Assembly: GCF_008932245.1 (NCBI RefSeq)
Contig: NZ_CP034910.1
Location: 930,001-994,000 of the forward strand
Length of the DNA: 64,000 nt
Source: Sinorhizobium alkalisoli
GTDB taxonomy: Bacteria; Pseudomonadota; Alphaproteobacteria; Rhizobiales; Rhizobiaceae
Direction of reading: 5' to 3'
Shown: piece after piece, positions 32,148 to 40,949 of the stretch
How positions within the stretch are numbered: position 1 is the first letter of the stretch
Layout of the letters: each line of letters opens with the position of its first letter
The notes under the pieces: model-generated
The model's input: only the letters and a program-made list of their open reading frames with translations
Databases searched by the model: none
Told to the model about the DNA's origin: nothing
Program-made: the position numbers and the translations under genes

Positions 32148-34532
32148 ATGACCGACACCAGCCAACTCAAGACCATTGAAAAGCGCCTGCTCTGGCTCTC
32201 CCACTGGATGATCCATCACGCGAACCACCTTCGGCCGAAGGTCGACGGCATCAAGACCGGCGGGCACCAGGCGAGTTCGGCCTCGATCGTATCGATCATG
32301 ACCGCGCTCTATTTCTCGGCGCTCCGGCCGGAAGACCGCGTCGCCGTCAAGCCGCACGCGTCGCCGGTCTTTCATGCGATGCAATATCTCATGGGCCGGC
32401 AAACGCGCGAGAAGCTCATGAACTTCCGTGGGTTTGGCGGCGCGCAGAGCTATCCGAGCCGGACCAAGGATGTCGACGACGTCGATTTCTCGACCGGTTC
32501 CGTCGGCCTCGGCGTCGGCATCACCGCACTCGCCTCGATCGTGCAGGATTTCGTTCGAGCCAAGGAATGGGGCCGCGGCAAACTCGGCCGCATGGTAGCA
32601 CTCGTCGGCGACGCCGAACTCGACGAGGGCAATGTCTACGAGACGCTGCAGGAGGGTTGGAAGAACGACCTCAGGAACTGCTGGTGGATCATCGACTACA
32701 ACCGCCAATCGCTCGACGGCATCGTGCGCGAGGGGCTGTTCGAGCGCGTCGAGAGGATCTTTGAGGCTTTCGGCTGGGATGTGGTGCGTGTCAAATACGG
32801 AGTATTGCAGCGCGCGGCCTTCGCCGAGCCGGGCGGCGAGAAGCTTCGCGAATGGATCGACCGTTGCTCCAACCAAGATTATGCAGCGCTTACCTTCATG
32901 GGTGGCGCGGTATGGCGCAAGCGCCTGACCGACGATCTCGGCGACCAGGGCGACGTCTCCGCCCTCGTTGACCGGCGAAGCGATGCCGAACTCGCGGCGT
33001 TGATGGAGAATCTCGGCGGCAACTGCGTCGAGACCATGGCTGAGACCTTTGCCGCGATCGATCACGACAGGCCGACCTGCTTCCTTGCCTATACGGTGAA
33101 AGGTTGGAGCACGCCGATCGCCGGTCACAAGGACAATCACGGCGGTCTGATGACGATGGCGCAGTTCGCCGAATGGCAGGCGCATATGGGTGTCGCGCCC
33201 GGCGAGGAGTGGGAGCCCTTCGCCGGCGTGCCTGATCGCGAGGCGATGAAGAAATTCCTCGCCTCGGTCCCATTTTTCACCGAGGGTGCGCGCCGTCATG
33301 CCGATCGCCGGCTGGAGGTGCCAAGCATAGCATTCGACACACAGCGGGAGATATCGACGCAGATGGCCTTCGGCAAGATCCTCGACGATCTCGCCAAAAA
33401 CAAATCCGAGCTCGCCGAGCGCATCCTGACAACATCACCCGATGTGACCGGTACCACCAGCCTTGGCGCCTGGGTGAACCGGCGGAAACTCTTCGCACGC
33501 CAGCCGCTCGCCGATGCATTCATCGAACACCGCATCGCCTCGACGGCAAAATGGGAGTTCAGGCCGGAAGGGCAGCATATCGAACTCGGTATCGCCGAGA
33601 TGAATCTCTTCTTGCTGCTGGGCGCCGCCGGCCTCAGCCATTCGCTGTTCGGCAAACGGCTGATCCCGATCGGCACGGTCTATGATCCCTTCGTCTGCCG
33701 GGGCCTCGATGCCCTGAATTATGCCTGCTATCAGGATGCCCGCTTCATGATCGTCGGCACGCCCTCGGGCGTGACGCTGGCGCCCGAAGGCGGCGCGCAT
33801 CAGTCGATCGGCACGCCGCTGATCGGCATGAGCCAGGATGGTCTGGCGGCTTTCGAACCCGCCTTCGCCGACGAACTCGTGGTGATTATGGAATGGGCCT
33901 TCGACTACATGCAGCGCGACGGCGAAAACGATCCGGACGAACGCACGTGGTTGCGCGACGAAACGGGCGGTTCGGTCTATTTGAGGCTCACGACCAAGCC
34001 GCTCGAACAGCCCCTGAAGCGCGTTGACGACGATTTCCGCCAAGGGGCCATCGACGGCGCCTACTGGCTTCGGAAACCGGGACCGAACTGCGCGGTCGTG
34101 ATCGCCTACCAAGGAGCGGTGGCCGACGAGGCAATTGCCGCGGCCGGCATGATCGCGGAGGTCCGGCGCGACATCGGCGTGCTCGCCGTCACTTCGGCCG
34201 ACCGGCTGAACGCCGGCTGGTCGGCGGCACAACGCGAGCGCGCCCGCGGAAATCCGAAGGCCACGAGCCATATCGAGCGGCTGCTCGATCCGCTGCCCAG
34301 CCATAGCGCCATCGTCACCGTGCTCGACGGCCATCCGGCCACGCTCTCCTGGCTCGGCGCCGTCGCCGGCCACCGGACCATTCCGCATGGCGTGGAGCAC
34401 TTCGGCCAGACCGGCACGGTCGGCGATCTATACCGGCATTTCCGGCTCGAACGCAACGCGATTGCGGCATCGGTCATGGCGCTTACTGAGGGACGACGAG
34501 CGATGGAGCTGGCGTCATTGGTCTTCCCTTAG
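32148..34532 (+). CDS. Homodimeric pyruvate-dehydrogenase-E1-like 2-oxo-acid dehydrogenase/transketolase
   Basis: The 794-residue protein matches AceE-type E1 rather than transketolase in length and content. It has GGHQASSASIVSIM, ADGHASP-like KPHASPVFHAMQYL, DFSTGSVGLGVG and the thiamine-diphosphate motif GDAELDEGN...NYNR-like IDYNRQSLDG. The pyrimidine-domain block HIELGIAEMNLFLLLGAAGLS and FGQTGTVGDLYRHF at the C-terminus also belong to the family. It is ~90 residues shorter than AceE. No E2 or E3 gene is nearby. Directly after acdS, it may oxidise the 2-oxobutyrate made from ACC, probably borrowing E2/E3 from the main complex; this is an inference. Confidence 0.85.
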   Translation: MTDTSQLKTIEKRLLWLSHWMIHHANHLRPKVDGIKTGGHQASSASIVSIMTALYFSALRPEDRVAVKPHASPVFHAMQYLMGRQTREKLMNFRGFGGAQSYPSRTKDVDDVDFSTGSVGLGVGITALASIVQDFVRAKEWGRGKLGRMVALVGDAELDEGNVYETLQEGWKNDLRNCWWIIDYNRQSLDGIVREGLFERVERIFEAFGWDVVRVKYGVLQRAAFAEPGGEKLREWIDRCSNQDYAALTFMGGAVWRKRLTDDLGDQGDVSALVDRRSDAELAALMENLGGNCVETMAETFAAIDHDRPTCFLAYTVKGWSTPIAGHKDNHGGLMTMAQFAEWQAHMGVAPGEEWEPFAGVPDREAMKKFLASVPFFTEGARRHADRRLEVPSIAFDTQREISTQMAFGKILDDLAKNKSELAERILTTSPDVTGTTSLGAWVNRRKLFARQPLADAFIEHRIASTAKWEFRPEGQHIELGIAEMNLFLLLGAAGLSHSLFGKRLIPIGTVYDPFVCRGLDALNYACYQDARFMIVGTPSGVTLAPEGGAHQSIGTPLIGMSQDGLAAFEPAFADELVVIMEWAFDYMQRDGENDPDERTWLRDETGGSVYLRLTTKPLEQPLKRVDDDFRQGAIDGAYWLRKPGPNCAVVIAYQGAVADEAIAAAGMIAEVRRDIGVLAVTSADRLNAGWSAAQRERARGNPKATSHIERLLDPLPSHSAIVTVLDGHPATLSWLGAVAGHRTIPHGVEHFGQTGTVGDLYRHFRLERNAIAASVMALTEGRRAMELASLVFP

Positions 34533-34620
34533 CGGCTCCGCGCTTCAGCACAGATCAAAACCGCGTCGCGGTTTAGACCGGCGCAAAGGTCGAGCGAAGG
34601 AAAAGCTCTGAGCCAGCTCC

Positions 34621-35463
34621 CTACGGCAGATGAATGGAGTTTGCCACTTCCATGAGGTGCGGAGCGATTTCGCTGCGCACCTTTTCGATGCTCCATTTCA
34701 GGCTGGACACCGAGCATTGCACGGTCGCCACCGGGCGGCGGTCGCCTGCCAAAATGGGGGCGGCGATGCCGATCTCGTTGAGGATATTCTCGCTCTGCGT
34801 CAGCCCGTAGCCGCAAGCCGCCGCCTCTTCAATGGCGGCGGCGATTTTCGCCCGGTCGAGCGTCGTCTTCGATGTCAGGGCGGTGATCGGCCAGGTCTCT
34901 ACGGCCTTTTTGCGCTCTTCCGGGGCGAAGCAGGCGATCATGGCGCGTCCGCTGGACGTGGTGAGCGCCGAAAGGCGCCGGCCCGCGATCATCGCGCCGA
35001 AGCTCGTCAATTGCGTCGGTATGCGGATCACATAGACGATTTCGTGTCCGTCGAGGCGCGCCACATTCACCCGCTCGCCCAGCTTGCGCCCAAGCTCGAT
35101 CAGCTTGGGCATGGCAAGCTGCACCAGCGGGTCGGACCAAAGGTAGGCGTTGCCAAGTTCCAGGAACTTCAGTGAGGGGCTGTAGCGCCGCGATTCCGGA
35201 TCCTTATTGAGATAACCGATCTTGTGCAGCGTGTTGGTCAGCCTTTGTGCCGCGCTCTTGTCGAGCCCGGTGAGCGCGGCGATTTCCGTCAGCCCCAACG
35301 CGCTGTGCCTCTCGTCGAAAACGCTCAGAATACGCATCCCTTTTTCGAGCGATCCGACAAACAGTGTGTCCTGTTTTTCCTTGATCAATTCCGTGTCTCT
35401 TCTTTCATCGCTATCCAGATTTTGCGCGCCCGCTGGAGTTTCCGGCGTTTGGTTTCTTGACAA
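34621..35463 (-). CDS. IclR-family transcriptional regulator
   Basis: The 280-residue protein has an N-terminal winged helix (SLEKGMRILSVFDERHSALG, LTGLDKSAAQRLTNTLHKIGYL) and an IclR effector domain with GRRLSALTTSSGRAMIA, GYGLTQSENILNEIGIAAPI. An extended N-terminus of ~35 residues precedes the DNA-binding domain. It is divergent from a peptide ABC-transporter operon, separated by 104 AT-rich bp, and probably controls it. IclR repressors usually release DNA on binding a pathway intermediate. Confidence 0.9.
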   Translation of the reverse strand: MSRNQTPETPAGAQNLDSDERRDTELIKEKQDTLFVGSLEKGMRILSVFDERHSALGLTEIAALTGLDKSAAQRLTNTLHKIGYLNKDPESRRYSPSLKFLELGNAYLWSDPLVQLAMPKLIELGRKLGERVNVARLDGHEIVYVIRIPTQLTSFGAMIAGRRLSALTTSSGRAMIACFAPEERKKAVETWPITALTSKTTLDRAKIAAAIEEAAACGYGLTQSENILNEIGIAAPILAGDRRPVATVQCSVSSLKWSIEKVRSEIAPHLMEVANSIHLP

Positions 35464-35491
35464 GCAGAAATCTGATTAATACGCTGAACCA

Positions 35492-35511
35492 TAATACAGT
35501 TGTAAGTATTA
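35492..35511. promoter_or_regulatory. AT-rich palindrome in the iclR/ABC promoter region
   Basis: TAATAC (35492-35497) and GTATTA (35506-35511) are reverse complements with an 8-base spacer, in a strikingly AT-rich patch of an otherwise GC-rich window. It lies 28 bp upstream of iclR and 56 bp upstream of the ABC binding-protein gene, a likely IclR-family operator or promoter core. Confidence 0.45.
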
Positions 35512-35567
35512 ATATATAATAATAACAAGTCAACCAGAGGGGCCGGTTCGCGCCGGTTTAAAAGCAG

Positions 35568-37082
35568 ATGAAAACACGTCTTTTGATGAGTTCCGTCGCG
35601 CTGGCCGCCGTGCTGGCGAGCGGCCAAGCCATGGCGGACAAGGCCAGCGACACGCTCAACGCCGCCTTCACGAAGGAACTGGAGTCGGTCGACAGTTATT
35701 TCAATTCGGCCCGCGAGGGCGTCATCCTTCAGCGTTCCATCTGGGATGGGCTGATCTATAGCAACCCCCAGACCGGGGAATACCAGGGCAATCTCGCCAC
35801 CTCCTGGAAGTGGGTCGACGATACCACGCTGGAGTTCAAACTGCGCGAGGGCGTCAAGTTCCACAATGGCGAGGAGTTCGACGCCGAAGATGTGGTCTAT
35901 ACGGTCAACTTTGTCGCCAATCCGGAAAACGGCGTCGTCGTCCAGCGCAACGTCAACTGGATGAAGTCGGCGGAAAAGGTCGACAAATACACGGTGCGTA
36001 TCACCACCAACGGTCCGTTCCCGGCGGCGCTCGAATATCTGGCCGGCCCCGTTTCCATCTATCCGAACGAATATTACGCCAAGGTCGGTCCCGCCGGCAT
36101 GGCGCTGAAGCCGGTCGGCACCGGTCCCTATCAGGTGGAAAGCGTCGAGCCCGGCAAGCATTTCGTCCTGAAGAAGTTCGACGGCTATCACGACGGGCCG
36201 AAGGGCAAGGCGGCGATCGGCACGGTCGACATCCGCACCATTCCCGACGTCAACACCCAGCTTGCGGAACTCTTCAGCGGCGGTCTCGATTTCGTCTGGG
36301 GCGTGCCGTCCGACCAGGCGGAGAAGCTCGCGGCCATGGGCCGATTCAACGTCGTCAACGAAAGCACGATGCGCATCGGTTATCTGGAGCTCGACGCCGC
36401 CGGCCGCAGCGGCAAGGACAATCCGATGACCAAGTCCGCCGTGCGCCGGGCTATCGCCCACGCGATCGACCGGCAGGCCATCGTCGACAATCTGCTCAAG
36501 GGCAAGTCCAAGGTGGTCAACTCCGCCTGTTTCCCCTCGCAGTTCGGTTGCGAGCAGGATGTTACGGTCTATGACTACGACCCGGAAAAGGCGAAGGCGC
36601 TGCTCGCCGAGGCCGGTTATCCGGAGGGCTTCGCGATCGATTTCTATGCCTATCGCGACCGTGGATACGCCGAGGCGATGCTGGCCTATCTCGCCGAAGT
36701 CGGGATCACCGCGAACCTCAAATATCTGCAGTACTCGGCCCTGCGCGACCTGCGCCGCAATGGCGAGACCAGCCTGGGCTTCCAGACCTGGGGCTCCTAT
36801 TCGGTGAACGACGCCTCCGCCATTACCAGCGAGTTCTTCAAGCACGGTGCTGAGGACTTCGCCCGCGACGACGAAGTCAAGGGCTGGCTCGATGTGGCCG
36901 ACACGTCGGTCGATACCGGCGTGCGCAAGGAGAACTACTCCAAGGCGTTGAAGAAGATCGCGGACGAGGCTTACTGGATTCCGCTGTTCTCCTTCAATTC
37001 CAACTACGTCTTCACCGCTGACGCGGAATATACGCCCACCCCCGACGAGGTGGTCCGCTTCTTCCAGATGCGTTGGAAATAG
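35568..37082 (+). CDS. ABC transporter periplasmic binding protein (family 5, peptide/opine type)
   Basis: The 504-residue protein has a signal peptide (MKTRLLMSSVALAAVLA ... AMA, cut near residue 23) and SBP_bac_5 features: IWDGLIYSNPQTGEYQGNLA, LEFKLREGVKFHNGEEFDAEDVVY, VGTGPYQVE and AVRRAIAHAIDRQAIV. Such proteins capture di- or oligopeptides, opines, glutathione or nickel chelates. It begins an operon of two permeases, two ATPases, a gamma-glutamyltransferase-like enzyme and an M20 peptidase, so peptides, perhaps with gamma-glutamyl bonds, are the favoured ligands. Confidence 0.9.
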   Translation: MKTRLLMSSVALAAVLASGQAMADKASDTLNAAFTKELESVDSYFNSAREGVILQRSIWDGLIYSNPQTGEYQGNLATSWKWVDDTTLEFKLREGVKFHNGEEFDAEDVVYTVNFVANPENGVVVQRNVNWMKSAEKVDKYTVRITTNGPFPAALEYLAGPVSIYPNEYYAKVGPAGMALKPVGTGPYQVESVEPGKHFVLKKFDGYHDGPKGKAAIGTVDIRTIPDVNTQLAELFSGGLDFVWGVPSDQAEKLAAMGRFNVVNESTMRIGYLELDAAGRSGKDNPMTKSAVRRAIAHAIDRQAIVDNLLKGKSKVVNSACFPSQFGCEQDVTVYDYDPEKAKALLAEAGYPEGFAIDFYAYRDRGYAEAMLAYLAEVGITANLKYLQYSALRDLRRNGETSLGFQTWGSYSVNDASAITSEFFKHGAEDFARDDEVKGWLDVADTSVDTGVRKENYSKALKKIADEAYWIPLFSFNSNYVFTADAEYTPTPDEVVRFFQMRWK

Positions 37083-37147
37083 CAATCCTCGCGGCGCGTC
37101 GGGCGATTGCCATCTGGCGCGCCGGTCTTTGCGGATCGGGGTCAAAC

Positions 37148-38065
37148 ATGCTTGCTTTCGCATTGAAACGGCTGGGGCTTGCGGTGCTGGTGACGCTTAC
37201 CGTGTCGCTCGTGAGCTTCAGCCTGCTCTTCATGTCCGGCGATCCGGCCTCGGCCATCGCGGGCGAAAACGCCAGCGCCTCCGACATCGAGGCCATTCGC
37301 GCGCTCTACGGTTTCGACCGGCCGTTCCTCGTGCAATATGCGGATTGGCTGACCAGTGCTCTTCGCGGCGATTTCGGCCAGAGCTATTATTTCAAGCTGC
37401 CCGTTTCGACGCTCATAGCCGACCGACTGTCAATCACCATGCTGCTCGGCGTTTGCGGTATCACGTTTGCGCTTTTGACCGCTGTGCCGCTCGGCGTGGC
37501 GGCAGCGATGCGACCCAATTCCTTCATCGACCGGGCAGCGTTGTTCCTGTCGGTGCTCGGCCAGGCGATGCCGAGCTTCTGGTTCGGCCTGGTGCTGATC
37601 GTCATCTTCTCCATCTGGCTCAACTGGCTGCCACCATCGGGCTCCGGCGGCTGGCAGAATTTCGTCATGCCGACCGTCGTACTTGGCTATTACGCCATGC
37701 CGGCCATCATGCGGCTTACAAGGGCCGGAATGCTGGAGGTGCTGAATGCCGACTATATCCGCACCGCGCGCGCCAAGGGAGCAAGCGAGATGCGCGTCAT
37801 GTTCAAGCACGCGTTGCGCAATGCCGTGGTGCCGGTCGTCAGCCTCGCCGCCGTGCAGATGGGCTTCATGCTGGGCGGCTCCATCGTGGTGGAATCGATC
37901 TTCGCGCTCCACGGCGCGGGCTTTCTCGCCTGGGAATCCATCGCCCGCAACGACTTGCCGACGGTGCAGGCGCTGATCCTGATCTTTTCCTGCTTCTACA
38001 TCGTCTTCACCTTCCTGTCGGACCTCGCCAATGCCTGGCTCGACCCGCGTATCAGGGTGGGCTGA
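37148..38065 (+). CDS. ABC transporter permease (DppB type)
   Basis: The 305-residue membrane protein starts MLAFALKRLGLAVLVTLTVS and has six transmembrane segments. The DppB N-terminal pattern (FLMSGDPASAIAGENAS-like, YGFDRPFLVQY) and the EAA loop for ATPase contact (YIRTARAKGASEMRVMFKHAL) are both present. ATG 37148 is 65 bp after the binding-protein gene. It forms the membrane pore with the next gene. Confidence 0.9.
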   Translation: MLAFALKRLGLAVLVTLTVSLVSFSLLFMSGDPASAIAGENASASDIEAIRALYGFDRPFLVQYADWLTSALRGDFGQSYYFKLPVSTLIADRLSITMLLGVCGITFALLTAVPLGVAAAMRPNSFIDRAALFLSVLGQAMPSFWFGLVLIVIFSIWLNWLPPSGSGGWQNFVMPTVVLGYYAMPAIMRLTRAGMLEVLNADYIRTARAKGASEMRVMFKHALRNAVVPVVSLAAVQMGFMLGGSIVVESIFALHGAGFLAWESIARNDLPTVQALILIFSCFYIVFTFLSDLANAWLDPRIRVG

Positions 38066-38066
38066 C

Positions 38067-38966
38067 ATGGCACGCACAATCGATACGGCTTTTGAGGAAA
38101 TCCACGCGCCGAGTCCCGCTGCCCAGCTGCGCCGGCGCATCTTCGGCCATTACGGGCTGGTCTTCGGCATCGTCGTTCTCGCCCTCATCGTCCTGATCGC
38201 GCTCTTCGCACCGCTGCTTGCGGGTCACGATCCCTACACGCAGGACCTGATGGCGCGCATGAAGCCGCCCTTCTGGATGGCGGGGAGCGACCCCAACCAC
38301 ATTCTCGGCACGGACCAACTTGGCCGCGATTATCTCGCCCGGCTCCTATACGGTGCGCGCATCTCGCTTTCCATCGGCGCCATCGCGGCCCTGATCTCCG
38401 GCCTTATCGGGACGGCCATGGGCGTCGCCGCCGGCTATTTCGGCGGTCGCGTCGATCTCGTGGTGACCTTCCTCATCAATGTCAGGCTGGCGATGCCCGT
38501 GGTGCTGGTGGCGCTTGCGGTGGTGGCCGTCCTCGGCGGATCGCTGCAAGTGGTGGTGACGGTGCTTGGGCTTCTCCTGTGGGACCGCTTCGCCGTCGTC
38601 ATGCGCTCTTCCGTGCTACAGGTGCGCGACCTCGAATATGTCAACGCCGCCAAGGCTATCGGCTGCTCGACACAGCGCATCATCCTGTCCGAGATCATGC
38701 CCAACATCGTCAACAACCTGATCGTCGTGGCGACGCTCGAAATGGCCCATGCAATCCTGCTCGAAGCCGCGCTTTCCTTCCTTGGCCTCGGTGTCCAGCC
38801 GCCGACGCCCTCTTGGGGCCTGATGATATCGGAGGGCAAGCAGATGATGCTGTTCGAGCCGTGGCTGATCGCCATTCCCGGCGTAGCCCTGTTCGTGCTC
38901 GTCCTCGCCATCAATCTCCTCGGCGACGGCCTGCGCGACGTCACCGCGCCAGAGAACAGAGGGTAG
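38067..38966 (+). CDS. ABC transporter permease (DppC type)
   Basis: The 299-residue permease has a hydrophobic N-terminal helix (GIVVLALIVLIALFAPLLA), the DppC-typical HILGTDQLGRDYLARLLYG, and the EAA loop YVNAAKAIGCSTQRIILSEI. It has six membrane segments. Its start is 1 bp after the previous stop. It is the partner of the DppB-type permease. Confidence 0.9.
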   Translation: MARTIDTAFEEIHAPSPAAQLRRRIFGHYGLVFGIVVLALIVLIALFAPLLAGHDPYTQDLMARMKPPFWMAGSDPNHILGTDQLGRDYLARLLYGARISLSIGAIAALISGLIGTAMGVAAGYFGGRVDLVVTFLINVRLAMPVVLVALAVVAVLGGSLQVVVTVLGLLLWDRFAVVMRSSVLQVRDLEYVNAAKAIGCSTQRIILSEIMPNIVNNLIVVATLEMAHAILLEAALSFLGLGVQPPTPSWGLMISEGKQMMLFEPWLIAIPGVALFVLVLAINLLGDGLRDVTAPENRG

Positions 38967-38972
38967 ACTGTG

Positions 38973-39959
38973 ATGAACGCGCCCCTTCTCAGCGTCCGCG
39001 ACCTCACCATCGACATACCGATTGCGCAGGGCACGCTCCATGCCGTGCGCGGCATCGGCTTCGATCTGAAACGCGGCGAAACGCTTTGCATCGTCGGCGA
39101 GTCCGGCAGCGGTAAGTCGCTCACGTCGCTGGCGATCATGGGCCTCCTGTCGAAGAAGTTCAAACGCGACGCAGCGCGGCTCGACTTTGCCGGCATAGAC
39201 CTTATGAGCCGGAAGCAGCGAGAGATGCGCGATCTGCGCGGCAATCGCATCGCCATGATCTTCCAGGAGCCGATGACCTCGCTCAACCCCGCTTATACGA
39301 TCGGCGACCAGTTGGCGGAGGCTTATCTCCTGCACAACAAGGCGAGCAAGGCGGAGGCGCGCGCCCGCGCCGTGGAGCTTCTGGGCAAGGTCGGCATCAC
39401 CGCCGCCGAAAGCCGGCTCACCCAATATCCGCACCAGCTTTCCGGCGGTCTGCGCCAGCGCGTCATGATCGCCATGGCGCTGATGTGCTCGCCCGAGCTG
39501 ATTATTGCCGACGAGCCGACGACGGCGCTCGATGTCACCATCCAGGCGCAGATCCTGCGGCTTCTCGCCGACCTGCAGCGCGAGATGAACATGGCGATGA
39601 TCCTTGTCACCCACGATCTCGGTGTCGTGGCGCGCATTGCCGACAAGGTGGCGGTCATGTATGCCGGCGAGGTGGTGGAGCAGGGCACGGCGCGGGAGAT
39701 TTTCGAGCACCCGCGTCATCCTTACACGAGGGGGCTTCTGCGCTGCATCCCGGTGCCTGGCAAGACGAGGCCGGGCGAGCATCTGGGCTCCATTCCCGGC
39801 ATCGTGCCTTCGCTCGTCGGTCGGGTGGAGGGCTGCGCCTTCCGCGACCGGTGCGATGTGTCGGAGGCGGCTTGCGCCGCCGCCATACCCGAAAGGCGGC
39901 TGGAAAGCGGGCACGTCTGGCGCTGCGTCCATGCGAGCGGGGAAGGGGCGTCGGCATGA
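38973..39959 (+). CDS. ABC transporter ATPase (DppD type)
   Basis: The 328-residue ATPase has Walker A GESGSGKS (residues ~41-48), signature LSGGLRQRV, Walker B LIIADEPTTALD and the C-terminal oligopeptide-transporter extension with four Cys-type residues (CAFRDRCDVSEAAC) that may hold an iron-sulphur cluster. GTG 38970 immediately precedes ATG 38973; either could start. The stop overlaps the next ATPase start by four bases. Confidence 0.9.
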   Translation: MNAPLLSVRDLTIDIPIAQGTLHAVRGIGFDLKRGETLCIVGESGSGKSLTSLAIMGLLSKKFKRDAARLDFAGIDLMSRKQREMRDLRGNRIAMIFQEPMTSLNPAYTIGDQLAEAYLLHNKASKAEARARAVELLGKVGITAAESRLTQYPHQLSGGLRQRVMIAMALMCSPELIIADEPTTALDVTIQAQILRLLADLQREMNMAMILVTHDLGVVARIADKVAVMYAGEVVEQGTAREIFEHPRHPYTRGLLRCIPVPGKTRPGEHLGSIPGIVPSLVGRVEGCAFRDRCDVSEAACAAAIPERRLESGHVWRCVHASGEGASA

Positions 39960-40936
39960 CGAAGGAAACCATGCCGCCCGTTCTGGAACTTGCCGCCGTC
40001 ACCAAGACCTATCAGGTCAAGCAGGGCATCTTCGCCAGGCCGAAGCCGCTTCATGCGCTGGGCGGCGTCTCGCTCCGCATCAATAAAAAGGATGTGCTGG
40101 GCCTTGTCGGCGAATCCGGCTGCGGCAAGTCGACGCTCGCGAAAATCCTGCTCGGTCTCGAAGCGCCCACATCCGGCCAAGTGCTGGTGGATGGCAGGGA
40201 GATCGGCGCGCGGGAACGCCGGCTTCTGGCGCGACGTATCCAGCCAATTTTCCAGGACCCCTATTCCTCGCTCAATCCGCGCAAGAGCATCGAGGATATC
40301 ATCGCGCTGCCGCTGGTGGTGCATGGCGTCGGCGACAGCGCGTCGCGGGCCGAGGCGGTGACGAAGATGCTCGATCTCGTCGGGCTTCCGGCGCGCCTCA
40401 GGCGCGGCTATCCGAATCAGCTTTCCGGCGGCCAGCGCCAGCGCGTGGCAATCGCCCGTGCGCTCATCATGAAGCCCGAGATCGTCATCTGCGACGAGCC
40501 GACTTCAGCGCTCGATGTGTCGGTCCAGTCGCAGATTCTCAATCTCCTGGGCGATCTGCGCGAGGAGCTGGGTCTCACCTATCTCTTCATCAGCCATAAT
40601 CTGGCAGTGGTGGAGCATCTGGCGACGCGGGTAGCGGTGATGTATCTCGGCCAGATTGTCGAAGAGGCCCCGGCGGCGGAGCTTTTCGCCGGTCCGCGCC
40701 ATCCCTACACGCGGGCGCTTCTGGAATCGGTGTTGACCCCCGACCCCTCTCTTTCTCTGCCCGACACGCATCTCGGCGCATCGTATCCGAACCCGATTTC
40801 GCCACCCTCGGGCTGCCGCTTCCACCCGCGCTGCGCCGAGCTCCGCGACATCTGCAAGACCGCGCCGCCGCCGCGTGTCGGCGGGGAAGGGGGCCATGTG
40901 GACTGTCATCTCTACGGCAGTTCTGCCGCACACTAG
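39956..40936 (+). CDS. ABC transporter ATPase (DppF type)
   Basis: The 326-residue ATPase has Walker A GESGCGKS, signature LSGGQRQRV, Walker B IVICDEPTSALD and the DppF/OppF C-terminal segment with CRFHPRCAELRDIC. It overlaps dppD-like by ATGA. Together with the first ATPase it energises the importer. The next gene begins 13 bp later, keeping the operon continuous. Confidence 0.9.
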   Translation: MTKETMPPVLELAAVTKTYQVKQGIFARPKPLHALGGVSLRINKKDVLGLVGESGCGKSTLAKILLGLEAPTSGQVLVDGREIGARERRLLARRIQPIFQDPYSSLNPRKSIEDIIALPLVVHGVGDSASRAEAVTKMLDLVGLPARLRRGYPNQLSGGQRQRVAIARALIMKPEIVICDEPTSALDVSVQSQILNLLGDLREELGLTYLFISHNLAVVEHLATRVAVMYLGQIVEEAPAAELFAGPRHPYTRALLESVLTPDPSLSLPDTHLGASYPNPISPPSGCRFHPRCAELRDICKTAPPPRVGGEGGHVDCHLYGSSAAH

Positions 40937-40949
40937 TCAGGATCAGGCG

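Noticed and set aside
35385..37163. 592-codon minus-strand frame opposite the peptide-binding protein
   Set aside because: Although long, it reads as an antisense shadow; the plus strand has a signal peptide and family motifs and is followed by permease genes.
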